Source of the DNA: Marinomonas sp. IMCC 4694
Lineage (GTDB): Bacteria; Pseudomonadota; Gammaproteobacteria; Pseudomonadales; Marinomonadaceae
Length of the DNA: 64,000 nt
Direction: 5' to 3'
Assembly (NCBI RefSeq): GCF_008122525.1
Contig: NZ_VSRV01000001.1
Span: forward strand, 1,550,001 to 1,614,000
Part shown: one piece after another, positions 27,055 through 35,925 of the stretch
How the letters are laid out: the number at the start of each line of letters is the position of its first letter
Numbering within the stretch: position 1 is the stretch's first letter
The notes under the pieces: model-generated
Seen by the model: the letters and a program-made list of their open reading frames with translations, nothing else
Database searches by the model: none
What the model was told of the DNA's origin: nothing
Translations under genes and position numbers: made by a program

Positions 27055-27969
27055 ATGACATATGCAATTGAAATTAGTGACCTTAAAAAACGCTATGAAG
27101 GCGGTTTTGAGGCACTCAAGGGGATCGATCTTAAGGTAGAAAAAGGCGATTTTTTTGCTTTGCTGGGTCCAAATGGTGCAGGTAAGTCCACCACGATCGG
27201 TATTCTTTGCTCGCTAGTCAATAAATCTTCTGGTCGCGTTTCTATCTTTGGAACCGATATAGACAAAGACTTTGCAAAAGCGAAAAAATATTTAGGGGTG
27301 GTGCCGCAAGAATTTAATTTTAATGTTTTTGAAACTGTGTTTAATGTCGTCGTGACGCAGGCAGGCTTTTACGGCATCAGTCGGTCTGTTGCCGAAGAGC
27401 GCGCAGAAAAATATTTAAAGCAATTGGACTTATGGGATAAAAGAAACGCGCAATCTCGTATGCTATCGGGTGGTATGAAGCGTCGTTTAATGATTGCGCG
27501 GGCTTTGATACATGAGCCTGAAGTGTTGATTTTAGACGAACCAACCGCCGGGGTAGACATTGAATTGCGTCGCTCTATGTGGGCGTTCATTAAACAACTC
27601 AACGAGCAAGGTACAACCATTATTTTAACGACGCATTATTTGGAAGAAGCAGAGCAGCTGTGTCGTAATATCGCCATTATCAGTGCAGGTGAAATTGTTG
27701 AAAACACCAGCGTGAAAGCCTTGTTGAAAACGTTAAATCAGGAAACTTTTATTCTTGATCTAGATAAAAGTGTGCCGGCAGATTGGACGCTGTCTGATTT
27801 TACTGTCTCAGTGAGCAAAGACGGTAGCACGATTGAAGTAGAGGTTGTAAAGGGGCAGTCTATGAATGCTATTTTCAAAGCGCTAGACGCTATCTCAGTC
27901 AATGTGGTCAGTATGCGTAATAAATCCAATCGACTCGAAGAGCTCTTCGTAAAATTAATCAAAGGCTAA
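27055..27969 (+). CDS. yadG: ABC-type exporter ATPase, YadG type
   Basis: 304-residue ABC ATPase: Walker A GPNGAGKST, signature LSGGMKRRLMIARAL, Walker B VLILDEPTAGVD and switch His in TTHYLEEAEQL. A C-terminal extension of about 70 residues is typical of the CcmA/YadG/DrrA group. It pairs with the permease that starts four bases later. Transported substrate unknown. The E. coli names are applied by similarity of the pair. Confidence 0.85.
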   Translation: MTYAIEISDLKKRYEGGFEALKGIDLKVEKGDFFALLGPNGAGKSTTIGILCSLVNKSSGRVSIFGTDIDKDFAKAKKYLGVVPQEFNFNVFETVFNVVVTQAGFYGISRSVAEERAEKYLKQLDLWDKRNAQSRMLSGGMKRRLMIARALIHEPEVLILDEPTAGVDIELRRSMWAFIKQLNEQGTTIILTTHYLEEAEQLCRNIAIISAGEIVENTSVKALLKTLNQETFILDLDKSVPADWTLSDFTVSVSKDGSTIEVEVVKGQSMNAIFKALDAISVNVVSMRNKSNRLEELFVKLIKG

Positions 27970-27973
27970 TGCA

Positions 27974-28747
27974 ATGAAAAATTCGGAAATTTGGATCGCT
28001 TTTTATACCATTTTAGTCAGAGAAATTCGTCGTTTTACACGGATCTGGCCGCAAACATTATTGCCTCCTGCTATTACGATGTCTCTGTATTTTGCTATTT
28101 TCGGCAACCTAATTGGTGATCGAATCGGTGAGATGGGCGGTTTTAGTTACATGCAATATATAGTACCAGGGCTGATTATGATGTCGGTCATCACTAACTC
28201 TTATTCGAATGTTTCTTCGTCTTTCTTTTCGGCGAAATTTCAGCACAGCGTGCAAGAGTTGTTGGTATCGCCAACACCTAATTGGGTTATTTTGCTGGGT
28301 TATACTTTGGGTGGTGTGGCGCGTGGTTTGTGTGTCGGTTTGATCGTCACTTTGCTGTCGTTGTTTTTTACACATATGGCGTTAGAAAGCTTATTTTTGA
28401 CGATTCTAGTCGTGTGTTTAACGGCGGTGATGTTTTCACTTGGTGGTTTTGTCAATGCCATTTACGCCAGAAGTTTTGATGATGTGTCGATTGTCCCCAC
28501 CTTTATTCTTACTCCATTAACGTATCTGGGTGGCGTCTTCTATTCCATCGATTTACTGCCTGATTTTTGGCAGTCTGTGTCACTGTTAAACCCCGTGTTA
28601 TATATGGTTAATGCGTTTCGATTTGGGATTTTAGGCGTATCTGATATCAATGTGTATTGGGCGCTGGTGATTGTATGTGTATTTATTGTGGCGTTGTTTG
28701 GTTTTGGTCTGCGTTTGCTAAATCAAGGCAAAGGCATTAGAAATTAA
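27974..28747 (+). CDS. yadH: ABC-2 type exporter permease, YadH type
   Basis: 257-residue ABC-2 membrane protein with about six hydrophobic helices. Typical stretches include LVREIRRFTRIWPQTLLPP, the amphipathic VQELLVSPTPNW coupling region and LTYLGGVFYSIDLLPDFWQ followed by LNPVLYMVNAFRFG. This matches the YadH group of permeases. It forms a half-transporter dimer with YadG. queF follows after 10 bases, likely in the same transcript. Confidence 0.86.
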   Translation: MKNSEIWIAFYTILVREIRRFTRIWPQTLLPPAITMSLYFAIFGNLIGDRIGEMGGFSYMQYIVPGLIMMSVITNSYSNVSSSFFSAKFQHSVQELLVSPTPNWVILLGYTLGGVARGLCVGLIVTLLSLFFTHMALESLFLTILVVCLTAVMFSLGGFVNAIYARSFDDVSIVPTFILTPLTYLGGVFYSIDLLPDFWQSVSLLNPVLYMVNAFRFGILGVSDINVYWALVIVCVFIVALFGFGLRLLNQGKGIRN

Positions 28748-28757
28748 GGAAGTGTAT

Positions 28758-29573
28758 ATGGGCTTTTTACCCTTAGGTCAGCAAACAGAATATGTTTCTG
28801 AATACGATGCAGGGTTGCTTTACCCCATTGCAAGAGTGGATAAATGGAGTGAGATGGGCATAGCGACTGAACGTTTGCCATTTTACGGTGAAGACATTTG
28901 GAATGCGTACGAGTTGTCGTGGCTCAATCACAAAGGTAAGCCTATCGTGGCGATTGCTGAGTTTAGGTTCCCATGTGATTCCCCCAATATTATTGAATCT
29001 AAGTCTTTTAAGCTGTATTTAAATTCATTAAATCAAATGCGATATGTCAGCGTTGGAGAAGTGCACAGTCTTTTAGAAAAAGACCTTTCTAGTGCCGCTG
29101 GCGCCGATGTGACAGTGATTATTCGTGATGTCGAATCCATGGCGTCTTTGGTGGTATTGACGCCAGATTACTGCATCGACGAACTTGATGTAGATATTGA
29201 GCACTATCATCCTAACGCCAATCTACTAACTGTAGATCATTCAGCGGGGAAAGTTGAAGAGCGTTTGGTAAGTCATTTGTTGAAATCAAATTGCCCTGTG
29301 ACCAGTCAGCCAGATTGGGGCTCAGTGTTCATTGAATACAAAGGCGCTAAGATCGATCACGAAAGCTTACTAAAATATGTGATTTCATTTCGAGAGCATA
29401 CGGACTTTCATGAGCAGTGTGTCGAGCGTATTTTTATCGATATTATGCGTCAATGTCAGCCAGACAATTTGGTTGTGTACGCGCGATATGTAAGGCGAGG
29501 GGGATTGGATATTAACCCGTATCGTTCTTCTGAGTCGCTGGTGTTGAGCAATAATCGGTTAACACGTCAATAA
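28758..29573 (+). CDS. queF: NADPH-dependent 7-cyano-7-deazaguanine reductase QueF
   Basis: Reduces preQ0 to preQ1 in queuosine synthesis. This is the long two-domain (YqcD-like) form, 271 residues from ATG 28758, chosen because AAGGA lies seven bases upstream; a GTG six bases earlier is possible. The catalytic Cys is Cys179 in KSNCPVTSQPDWGSV, with FRFPCDSPNIIESKS carrying the NADPH-binding ESKS motif in the N-terminal half and HTDFHEQCVE later. It ends the yadGH unit; queC is at the left edge of the window. Confidence 0.95.
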   Translation: MGFLPLGQQTEYVSEYDAGLLYPIARVDKWSEMGIATERLPFYGEDIWNAYELSWLNHKGKPIVAIAEFRFPCDSPNIIESKSFKLYLNSLNQMRYVSVGEVHSLLEKDLSSAAGADVTVIIRDVESMASLVVLTPDYCIDELDVDIEHYHPNANLLTVDHSAGKVEERLVSHLLKSNCPVTSQPDWGSVFIEYKGAKIDHESLLKYVISFREHTDFHEQCVERIFIDIMRQCQPDNLVVYARYVRRGGLDINPYRSSESLVLSNNRLTRQ

Positions 29574-29586
29574 ATATCGTCATTAG

Positions 29587-29636
29587 AAACCGCTCACGGT
29601 GGTGAGGCGATCGCCTGCATCAGCGTGAACGGTTTT
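29587..29636. terminator. long imperfect hairpin between convergent queF and choX
   Basis: An inverted repeat of about 24 bases per arm, with a few mismatches, centred on the palindrome GGCGATCGCC (29606-29615). The outer arms are AAACCG (29587-29592) and CGGTTT (29630-29635), followed by T and G. Located 14 bases after queF and 15 bases before the choX stop, so it can end both transcripts. Confidence 0.65.
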
Positions 29637-29650
29637 GATGCACAAAAGGG

Positions 29651-30595
29651 TTACAGGCCACTCAAGTGCTGTTTAACAACAGATAAGGCAGGTGTTCCAT
29701 TAAAAGTAGTGACGCCTTGTAGCCACGTTTTTAGCACTTCAGGGTGTGCTTTTATCCAGCTCGCAGCGGCTTGCTCTGGCGTTTCGTTTGAGCCAATAAT
29801 TTCATTTTCCATTGTTAAGCTGAACTCAAGATTCCCTAACAGCTTGCCGACGTTCGGGCATTCGCTTAAATAGCCCTTACGGGTCAGTGTTCTTATGGTT
29901 GCTCCGCCGTAATTGGGTCCAAAATAAGCATCGCCACCACTGAGGTATTTCATATCATAATTCACGTTCATTGGATGAGGCTCCCAGCCAAGGAACACAA
30001 TAAAATTATCGCGTTTTATGGTTCTTGCCACCTGCGACAGCATGGCTTGTTCTCCAGATTCTACGACTTTCCAATCTTTCAGTCCAAAATCATTGCTGTC
30101 TATCATGTCTTGCAGCTTTTGATTGGCGGGTGCACCAGCGTCTATACCATAAATACGTTGACGAAATTCTTTACTGAATGCCGCAAGGTCAGCAAAATCT
30201 TTGACGCCAGCATCAAAAACATACTTGGGAACGGCAAGGGTAAACTTGACACCTTCTAAGTTAGTTCGCACGACGTCAATGTTGTCTTTGTATTTGTCGA
30301 TAAATGCCGATTGGGCTGGCATCCAGTTACCCATAAAGGCATCAATTTCGCCGTTTTTAATGCCTTCAAAACCAACGGGAACGCTTAAAAGATAGACTTG
30401 AGTATCGTATCCCATGGCCTTGAGTAGCGTGGTTGCTATGCCATTGGTTGCGCCAATGTCCGTCCAACCTGGATCACTGAAGGTCACTTTTTGACATTGT
30501 TCCGGTTCGGCAGCCAGCGCAAAGCCGCAACCAACAACCAAACTTGCCATCCCAATTGTTTTAACGCTTACTAGACTAGAAGAGAGTACTTTCAT
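29651..30595 (-). CDS. choX: choline-type ABC transporter substrate-binding protein ChoX
   Basis: 314-residue periplasmic binding protein of the ProX/ChoX group. A signal peptide is visible (SVKTIGMASLVVGCGFALAA). Aromatic box-type residues are seen in FSDPGWTDIGATNG, GNWMPAQ and FLGWEPHPMN, with GIDAGAPANQ between, the usual choline-binding pattern. AGGAG precedes the ATG. It is downstream of betC by 38 bases on the same strand, probably one operon. No ChoW permease or ChoV ATPase gene is adjacent. Confidence 0.88.
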   Translation of the reverse strand: MKVLSSSLVSVKTIGMASLVVGCGFALAAEPEQCQKVTFSDPGWTDIGATNGIATTLLKAMGYDTQVYLLSVPVGFEGIKNGEIDAFMGNWMPAQSAFIDKYKDNIDVVRTNLEGVKFTLAVPKYVFDAGVKDFADLAAFSKEFRQRIYGIDAGAPANQKLQDMIDSNDFGLKDWKVVESGEQAMLSQVARTIKRDNFIVFLGWEPHPMNVNYDMKYLSGGDAYFGPNYGGATIRTLTRKGYLSECPNVGKLLGNLEFSLTMENEIIGSNETPEQAAASWIKAHPEVLKTWLQGVTTFNGTPALSVVKQHLSGL

Positions 30596-30633
30596 TTTAT
30601 AGCTCCTATTTTGAGGGTTCTCGCGTAGTGCAT

Positions 30634-32157
30634 TTACTTTATCTTCGGGAAGCGTGATCGGCTCTCCAGATCATCCAGATCAATGTGGTTTCTCATGTAC
30701 ATTTCACTGCTGTCAAAAAGAGGTTGATGGTCCCATGCCAATTTTTTCCCATTGTTCATCGCTTTCACAATTAATCGACGACGGCGCTGACTGACGAGCA
30801 CCTTTTGTGTCATGGCATCAGAATCCCATCGTTCAAGCGCTTCTTTATTGAAGGCGTTGAGCAATTCGGCATAATGTGGGTCAGTGGCTAGGTTGATGAG
30901 TTCATCAGGGTCGTTTTCTAGGTCGAACAATTGTTCTGGATCAAGGTGACAGTACAGGTATTTGTACTGCGCTCTTCGTATCATAAGCAGCGGTGCGATG
31001 GCGCCTTCACCAAAGTATTCTCCAATGACTTCATCATGCCCACCTTTACGACCTTGAATGTGTGGCATTAAGCTCCTTCCTTGAATGGGCATGGCGTAGT
31101 CGTGATCCGTTCGGTTGGTGACCATTTCAAGAAAAGTAGGCAGCAAGTCCATTGTGGAAACCGATTCTTTAATGCGTTTGGCTGTGAAGCGTTTTGGGGC
31201 ATGCACTATCATGGGGACACGCGCTGAGCCTTCAAAAAAGGACATTTTATACCAGAGGTTTCTTTCGCCAAGCATGTCACCATGATCGCCAGAAAAGACA
31301 ATAATGGTGTTATCGTCAAGGCCCGTTTCTTTCAGCGTTTTTAACAGCAAGCCAATTTTGTCATCAACATAGCTAATGGCGCCATAGTAAGCGCGTCGGG
31401 CGTTGCGAACCTGTTGATCGCTCAGTGTTTGATCGTGATATGCATAGACGTCTTGCAATCGAGCAGAGTGGGGATCTTGATCTTCTTTATTGATTGTGAT
31501 TTTGGGTAAGTCTATGTCGTCATTGTTGTATCTGTCCCAATATTCTTGAGGAATCGCATACGGGTCATGAGGATGGGTCATCGAGACGGTTAAGCAAAAT
31601 GGGCGATCTTGATCACGTCTTACGTAGTCGTACAAATAGCGCTGCGCATGAAAAACGACTTCATCGTCAAAGTCCAATTGATTGCTTCGAATGCAGGGGC
31701 CGGCTTGCGTGACGGAGGACATATTGTGATACCAAGTGGGGCGGGTTTTTGCATCGTCCCAATTAGGAAACCAACCGTAGTCGGCTGGATAGATGTCGGT
31801 TGTAAGCCTCTCTTCAAAGCCATGCAGTTGATCCGGGCCGCAGAAATGCATTTTACCTGACAGTGCTGTTTTATAATTCTGTGCTCGAAGGTAGTGAGCA
31901 AAAGTGGGTATATCCGCTGGGAAGTCGGCGGCATTATCGTACGCTCCAATGTGGCTGGGAAGCTGGCCTGTCATCAACACGTAACGTGACGGCGCGCACA
32001 GTGGGCTGTTGCAATACGCAGAATCGAAAACAACGCCTTGCGCGGCGAGTGAACTTAAATGAGGGGTTTTTACAACCGAGTGGCCGTAAAATGGAAGGGC
32101 GGATGCGGCGAGTTGGTCTGCCATGATGAATACAATATTGGGTTTTTTATCTGCCAT
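30634..32157 (-). CDS. betC: choline-sulfatase
   Basis: Hydrolyses choline-O-sulfate to choline and sulfate, feeding betaine synthesis or carbon/sulfur supply. From ATG 32157 it has 507 residues (MADKKPNIVFIMADQ); the frame is open 17 codons further. Cys54 in SPLCAPSRYVLMTGQ is the formylglycine site of type I sulfatases. SGDHGDMLGERNLWYKM holds metal-binding residues. The C-terminal tail RRRLIVKAMNNGKKLAWDH is characteristic of BetC. No signal peptide, so cytoplasmic; its conversion needs a formylglycine-generating enzyme, not in this window. Confidence 0.94.
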   Translation of the reverse strand: MADKKPNIVFIMADQLAASALPFYGHSVVKTPHLSSLAAQGVVFDSAYCNSPLCAPSRYVLMTGQLPSHIGAYDNAADFPADIPTFAHYLRAQNYKTALSGKMHFCGPDQLHGFEERLTTDIYPADYGWFPNWDDAKTRPTWYHNMSSVTQAGPCIRSNQLDFDDEVVFHAQRYLYDYVRRDQDRPFCLTVSMTHPHDPYAIPQEYWDRYNNDDIDLPKITINKEDQDPHSARLQDVYAYHDQTLSDQQVRNARRAYYGAISYVDDKIGLLLKTLKETGLDDNTIIVFSGDHGDMLGERNLWYKMSFFEGSARVPMIVHAPKRFTAKRIKESVSTMDLLPTFLEMVTNRTDHDYAMPIQGRSLMPHIQGRKGGHDEVIGEYFGEGAIAPLLMIRRAQYKYLYCHLDPEQLFDLENDPDELINLATDPHYAELLNAFNKEALERWDSDAMTQKVLVSQRRRRLIVKAMNNGKKLAWDHQPLFDSSEMYMRNHIDLDDLESRSRFPKIK

Positions 32158-32274
32158 GATGATCTCGTATGTTGAGGTGAAGCGTGCTGTGGGCGCGCTG
32201 TATTTCACTAGGTTGCGCCATCAAAGGAATGCTGTAAACTGACTAAAAAGTTATGTATGGGATAAGAAAAACTT

Positions 32275-33201
32275 ATGCTGCCAAACTCTGAATTGCCCCC
32301 GTTGCAATCCCTTGTCGTTTTTGAGGCATGTGCAAGATTGTTGAGTTTCACCGCCGCCGCGCGGGAATTAGGTACGACTCAGCCCGCAGTAAGTCAGCAA
32401 ATACGAAGCCTAGAAGCCTCTTTAGGGGTGCTTTTATTTGAGCGGATTTATCGAGGTGTCGTGCTCACCAACGCGGGATATGTGTTACTAAAAACGACAC
32501 AAATCAGTTTGCGTGATTTGCGCGATGTGCTGCAGAAAATAAAACAAAAGCCCAAAACACAAAGAATTACTGTCGCAACGGATTTTGCTTTTGCCGCTTT
32601 TTGGCTAATGCCGCGCTTGCCAGAGTTTCGACGCCTACATAAAGACATCGATATTCGTATTCAAACATCGCAATCTGAAGTGGATTTGGCTTCGATTGAA
32701 ACCGATGTGGCGATCTTGTTTGGAGAAGGTCACTATCAGGGGTATTTATCGCAAAAATTATTGCCAGAAGTGGTGTACCCGGTTTGCAGCCCCAAGCTTT
32801 TGGAGGAGTTTTCAGGTTTTGCTCTGTTGGCTGATCTGGTAACGGCGCCTTTGTTAAAGCTCAATGCAGATATGGGGCAGCAGTGGGTCGATTGGGAGCG
32901 GTTGTTTCAATTAAACAATGCGCTTTGGCAGCCTTCTGATTCGGTGATGGAGTTTGATAACTACACGTTATTGGTTCAAGCCGCCATTTCTGGTCAAGGT
33001 GTGGGGTTGGGGTGGTCGCCCTTGTTAGACGACTACATCGAAAGCGGTGTTTTGGTGTCCTTGCCGGCTTTCACCGTGCAGTCGGATAACGGCTATCATA
33101 TTGTGTTGTCCAAGCAGCGCACCCCAACGGAGCCCGTGGTTGTGTTTCTTGATTGGTTAAACTCGCAATCTGGGCTGCCCTCCCAATCATCGCAACCATA
33201 A
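32275..33201 (+). CDS. LysR-type regulator of choline-sulfate utilisation
   Basis: 308 residues. The N-terminal helix-turn-helix is FTAAARELGTTQPAVSQQIRSLEASLGVLLFER; the rest is the LysR effector domain. It is divergent from betC across 117 bases, the classical place for a regulator of that operon, and matches the choline-sulfate-specific LysR group in arrangement. Effector (choline or choline sulfate) is inferred. Its last 15 bases overlap the end of the next, reverse-strand gene. Confidence 0.88.
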   Translation: MLPNSELPPLQSLVVFEACARLLSFTAAARELGTTQPAVSQQIRSLEASLGVLLFERIYRGVVLTNAGYVLLKTTQISLRDLRDVLQKIKQKPKTQRITVATDFAFAAFWLMPRLPEFRRLHKDIDIRIQTSQSEVDLASIETDVAILFGEGHYQGYLSQKLLPEVVYPVCSPKLLEEFSGFALLADLVTAPLLKLNADMGQQWVDWERLFQLNNALWQPSDSVMEFDNYTLLVQAAISGQGVGLGWSPLLDDYIESGVLVSLPAFTVQSDNGYHIVLSKQRTPTEPVVVFLDWLNSQSGLPSQSSQP

Positions 33202-34074
33202 CCACCAAAGAGAACCGACGATACAAAGAGACAGCGGCAATGAAAGTAAAATCATTAGAGCGATTTCATCCATGGGTCCTTTAAATTTCATTGCCAGCAT
33301 ATAGCTGATAACCGCAACTGGCATAGCGCTTAAGACAATTAGGACGGCGCCTTCCAACGTGCTTAATGGAAAAAAGTACACCACGATGCTTGCGCAAGTT
33401 GCGCCTACCAGTGGGCGAAATAAAGACAACATTGCAGCGCGTGAGACGCTATGGCGTGTATTAATGGTTAGGCCGCTGATCGAGTTCCCCAGCAGCATCA
33501 GCATAATGGGCAAGGTAATGTGGCTCAACATGTCGAGAGTTTTCATGATGGGGGCCGGTAAATGGATCTCGAATCCTAAGCACAAAGCACCGACTAATAG
33601 GGCAATAACGGGTCCGTTGCTCAGCAGCTGCATAGGGCGATAGGTTCCTGACATGAAACCTACCCCTAAAGTGAAGTGGCTAATCTGCACCACGGACGAA
33701 ATCACCACAGCGATGGCCATACCTTCGTTTCCAAATAACGCATAGGCAATCGGAATGCCAAGGTTACCAGTGTTTGGGTTTACTAAAGGGGGGAGGTAAA
33801 AGCGTGTGGATAAGGTTAGGGACGTAAGAAAAACATAGGACATAATGGCCACCATGACCAGAACAATGAGGGTCGCCACGATGATTTTCAGCATGCTAAA
33901 CACTTGCATCTGCATAGATAACACCGAATAGAGTAGTAAAGCGGGCAATCCCACGCTGGAAACGAGTGCACCTAAAGAGGGGCTGCTGAGATAATCGGTC
34001 TTTTTTCCAAGTAAGAAGCCTAAGCAAATAATAAGCAAGATTGGCGTCAAAGCGCCTGCTAGTACCGTTAGCAT
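33187..34074 (-). CDS. AEC family transporter
   Basis: 295-residue membrane protein with about ten helices of the auxin efflux carrier/malonate permease family. Family marks include LVSSVGLPALLLYSVL, PPLVNPNTGNLGIPIAYALFG (the conserved Asn-Pro-Asn-Gly area) and LPIMLMLLGNSISGL. It probably exports or imports a small organic acid; the substrate is unknown. The 3' end overlaps the LysR gene tail-to-tail, so it is not part of that operon, although proximity to choline genes may be meaningful. Confidence 0.87.
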   Translation of the reverse strand: MLTVLAGALTPILLIICLGFLLGKKTDYLSSPSLGALVSSVGLPALLLYSVLSMQMQVFSMLKIIVATLIVLVMVAIMSYVFLTSLTLSTRFYLPPLVNPNTGNLGIPIAYALFGNEGMAIAVVISSVVQISHFTLGVGFMSGTYRPMQLLSNGPVIALLVGALCLGFEIHLPAPIMKTLDMLSHITLPIMLMLLGNSISGLTINTRHSVSRAAMLSLFRPLVGATCASIVVYFFPLSTLEGAVLIVLSAMPVAVISYMLAMKFKGPMDEIALMILLSLPLSLCIVGSLWWLWLR

Positions 34075-34234
34075 AAATAGCCTTAAAAAGAGGGTTGATC
34101 AAACTTGGTTGATCTTTATAGTAAAACACGAAGTGGCGACAGTGCATTTTTTATTGTGTTTTATTTGGTGTATTTGTAAAAAAGTAGGACCTGGCGTTTG
34201 TGTCATATGTTTCTAAAAGAAGATTGAGGACAAA

Positions 34235-35215
34235 ATGAAAATAAGAAAATTAGGAAAGACCGGATTTGATGTGTCAGAAATAGGCTTGGGGTGTTGGCAA
34301 CTGGGTAATGACTTTGGACCAATAGAAGACAAAGACGCCGATTCAATACTGCAAACAGCGGTTGATAATGGGATCACCTTTTTCGATACGGCGGATGTGT
34401 ATGGGGGTGGATTGAGTGAGCAGCGAATAGGGCAATGGCGAAAAGCGACTAATAAAAGCGCCATTATTGCGACCAAAGTAGGCAGAGGCTCAGAGCTTTA
34501 CCCTAATGGTTACAGCAAGGCGTCGGTAAAAAAGAGTTTGCAGGCTTCGGCTAAACGCTTAGGGGTTGAATGCATCGATTTAGCGCAATTGCATTGTGTG
34601 CCGCGAGATGTTTTGTTCTCAGGTGATCTATTGGGCTGGATGGAGGACCTTAAAAAAGAAGGTATTATTCAGCACTTTGGCGCCAGTGTGGAAATGCTCG
34701 ACGAAGCGCTATTTTGCTGTGAACATACCGCATTAGGAAGCTTACAGATTTTATTTAATGTCTTTCGACAAGATGCGATCGAGTCGCTTTTTCCACTCGC
34801 CGAAAAAAATGACGTGGGCATTATTGTACGCTTACCCTTAGCAAGTGGTTTGTTGTCGGGTAAAATGACAGTGAATCATAAATTTGATGAGCATGATCAT
34901 CGTTCTTACAATAAAGACGGTGCGGCGTTTCATGTCGGTGAAACTTTTAATGGCATTCCCTTTGAAAAAGGAGTGGCGCTGGTCAATGCACTGCAAGCGA
35001 CATTGCCGGAGGGGGAGACAATTCTTGATGTTTCACTTCGGTGGATTCTGGATCAACCTCAGGTGTCTAGTGTTATTGCTGGAGCCAGTCGACCCTCACA
35101 AGTCGTGCGAAACGCTGCGGCCACAAATTTACCGCCATTAAGCGAGGCATTGCATGCGTTACTGGCTGAATATTACCAGAACAAAGTGAGAGCTGAAATT
35201 CGCGGTGGAATTTAG
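34235..35215 (+). CDS. aldo/keto reductase
   Basis: 326-residue NADPH-dependent oxidoreductase with a TIM barrel. Catalytic residues: Asp-Tyr in FFDTADVYGGGLSE, Lys in IIATKVGRG, His in IDLAQLHCVP; NADPH-binding VIAGASRPSQVVRNAAA near the end. GAGGACAAA precedes the ATG. A perfect 17-bp inverted repeat follows two bases after the stop. Substrate cannot be determined; it stands alone. Confidence 0.9.
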   Translation: MKIRKLGKTGFDVSEIGLGCWQLGNDFGPIEDKDADSILQTAVDNGITFFDTADVYGGGLSEQRIGQWRKATNKSAIIATKVGRGSELYPNGYSKASVKKSLQASAKRLGVECIDLAQLHCVPRDVLFSGDLLGWMEDLKKEGIIQHFGASVEMLDEALFCCEHTALGSLQILFNVFRQDAIESLFPLAEKNDVGIIVRLPLASGLLSGKMTVNHKFDEHDHRSYNKDGAAFHVGETFNGIPFEKGVALVNALQATLPEGETILDVSLRWILDQPQVSSVIAGASRPSQVVRNAAATNLPPLSEALHALLAEYYQNKVRAEIRGGI

Positions 35216-35216
35216 G

Positions 35217-35256
35217 TTATTAACATGGCGTGATCACAGTCACGCCATGTTAATAA
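35217..35256. terminator. perfect 17-bp inverted repeat between convergent genes
   Basis: TTATTAACATGGCGTGA (35217-35233) pairs with TCACGCCATGTTAATAA (35240-35256) around a TCACAG loop. It starts one base after the aldo/keto reductase stop and ends 29 bases before the bcp stop. There is no clear T-run, so it may act as a bidirectional stem or 3'-end protector rather than a classic terminator. Confidence 0.7.
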
Positions 35257-35285
35257 TGCGGTATATTGTCAGGACAACAAGCGGC

Positions 35286-35735
35286 TTAGCGCAAAATTTG
35301 GGCGGAGTGTTCTTTGGTTTTTACTTTGCTGATGATGTCAGAGATAACGCCCTTTTCGTCAATAATAAACGTGGTTCTCACTGTGCCCATGGATTCTCTC
35401 CCCATGAATTTCTTTAGTTGCCAAGTGCCATATAATTCATGCACTTCTTTTTCTGTGTCGGCGATCAGTGGGAAGGGCAGCTCATATTTGGCAATAAAGT
35501 TTTGGTGTTTCTTCTGTGTGTCTGTACTGATGCCAAGAACAGCAAAGCCTTGCTCAAGCAAGGTGCCATAATGATCACGTAAATCGCACGCTTGCGCCGT
35601 GCAGCCCGGTGTGGCGTCTCTTGGATAAAAATACAACACCACTTTTTTGCCTTTAAATTGCCCTAATGTAATGAGGTCACCGTTTTGATCTCTGGCACTG
35701 AAGTCTGGTGCCATTTGTCCTATTTCAATGGTCAT
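35286..35735 (-). CDS. bcp: thioredoxin-dependent peroxiredoxin Bcp (PrxQ)
   Basis: 149-residue thiol peroxidase that reduces hydroperoxides. Peroxidatic Cys45 and resolving Cys50 are in DATPGCTAQACDLRD, the atypical two-cysteine PrxQ pattern. YFYPRD and ADTEKEVHELYGTW are typical. It is divergent from dapA; in E. coli and Pseudomonas gcvR stands between them but is absent here. A 16-bp perfect palindrome lies 26 bases before its start. Confidence 0.94.
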   Translation of the reverse strand: MTIEIGQMAPDFSARDQNGDLITLGQFKGKKVVLYFYPRDATPGCTAQACDLRDHYGTLLEQGFAVLGISTDTQKKHQNFIAKYELPFPLIADTEKEVHELYGTWQLKKFMGRESMGTVRTTFIIDEKGVISDIISKVKTKEHSAQILR

Positions 35736-35760
35736 ACAATACGTCTCTTTTAGTTAAATA

Positions 35761-35776
35761 ATTGATAATTATCAAT
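35761..35776. promoter_or_regulatory. 16-bp perfect palindrome upstream of bcp
   Basis: ATTGATAATTATCAAT is its own reverse complement. It lies 26 bases before the bcp start and about 90 bases before the dapA promoter. It resembles half of a Fur-type GATAAT repeat but lacks the usual spacing, so the regulator is not identified. Confidence 0.5.
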
Positions 35777-35864
35777 ACCGTCCTAGCTTACCAAGTGCCG
35801 TGTGAAAAATCCTCCTACATTAAATACAGTGACGAATTTACTGCAGCTTTACACCCCATGATTA

Positions 35865-35893
35865 TTGTTAATCCAGAGTCTGGACGTTACTAT
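35865..35893 (+). promoter_or_regulatory. candidate sigma70 promoter of dapA-bamC
   Basis: TTGTTA (35865-35870) and TACTAT (35888-35893) are separated by exactly 17 bases and lie about 33 bases before the dapA ATG. The spacer contains the palindrome TCCAGA-G-TCTGGA (35872-35884), which could be an operator overlapping the promoter. Confidence 0.6.
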
Positions 35894-35925
35894 AGGCGCG
35901 CTTATCATTTTATCGGAGACTCGAC

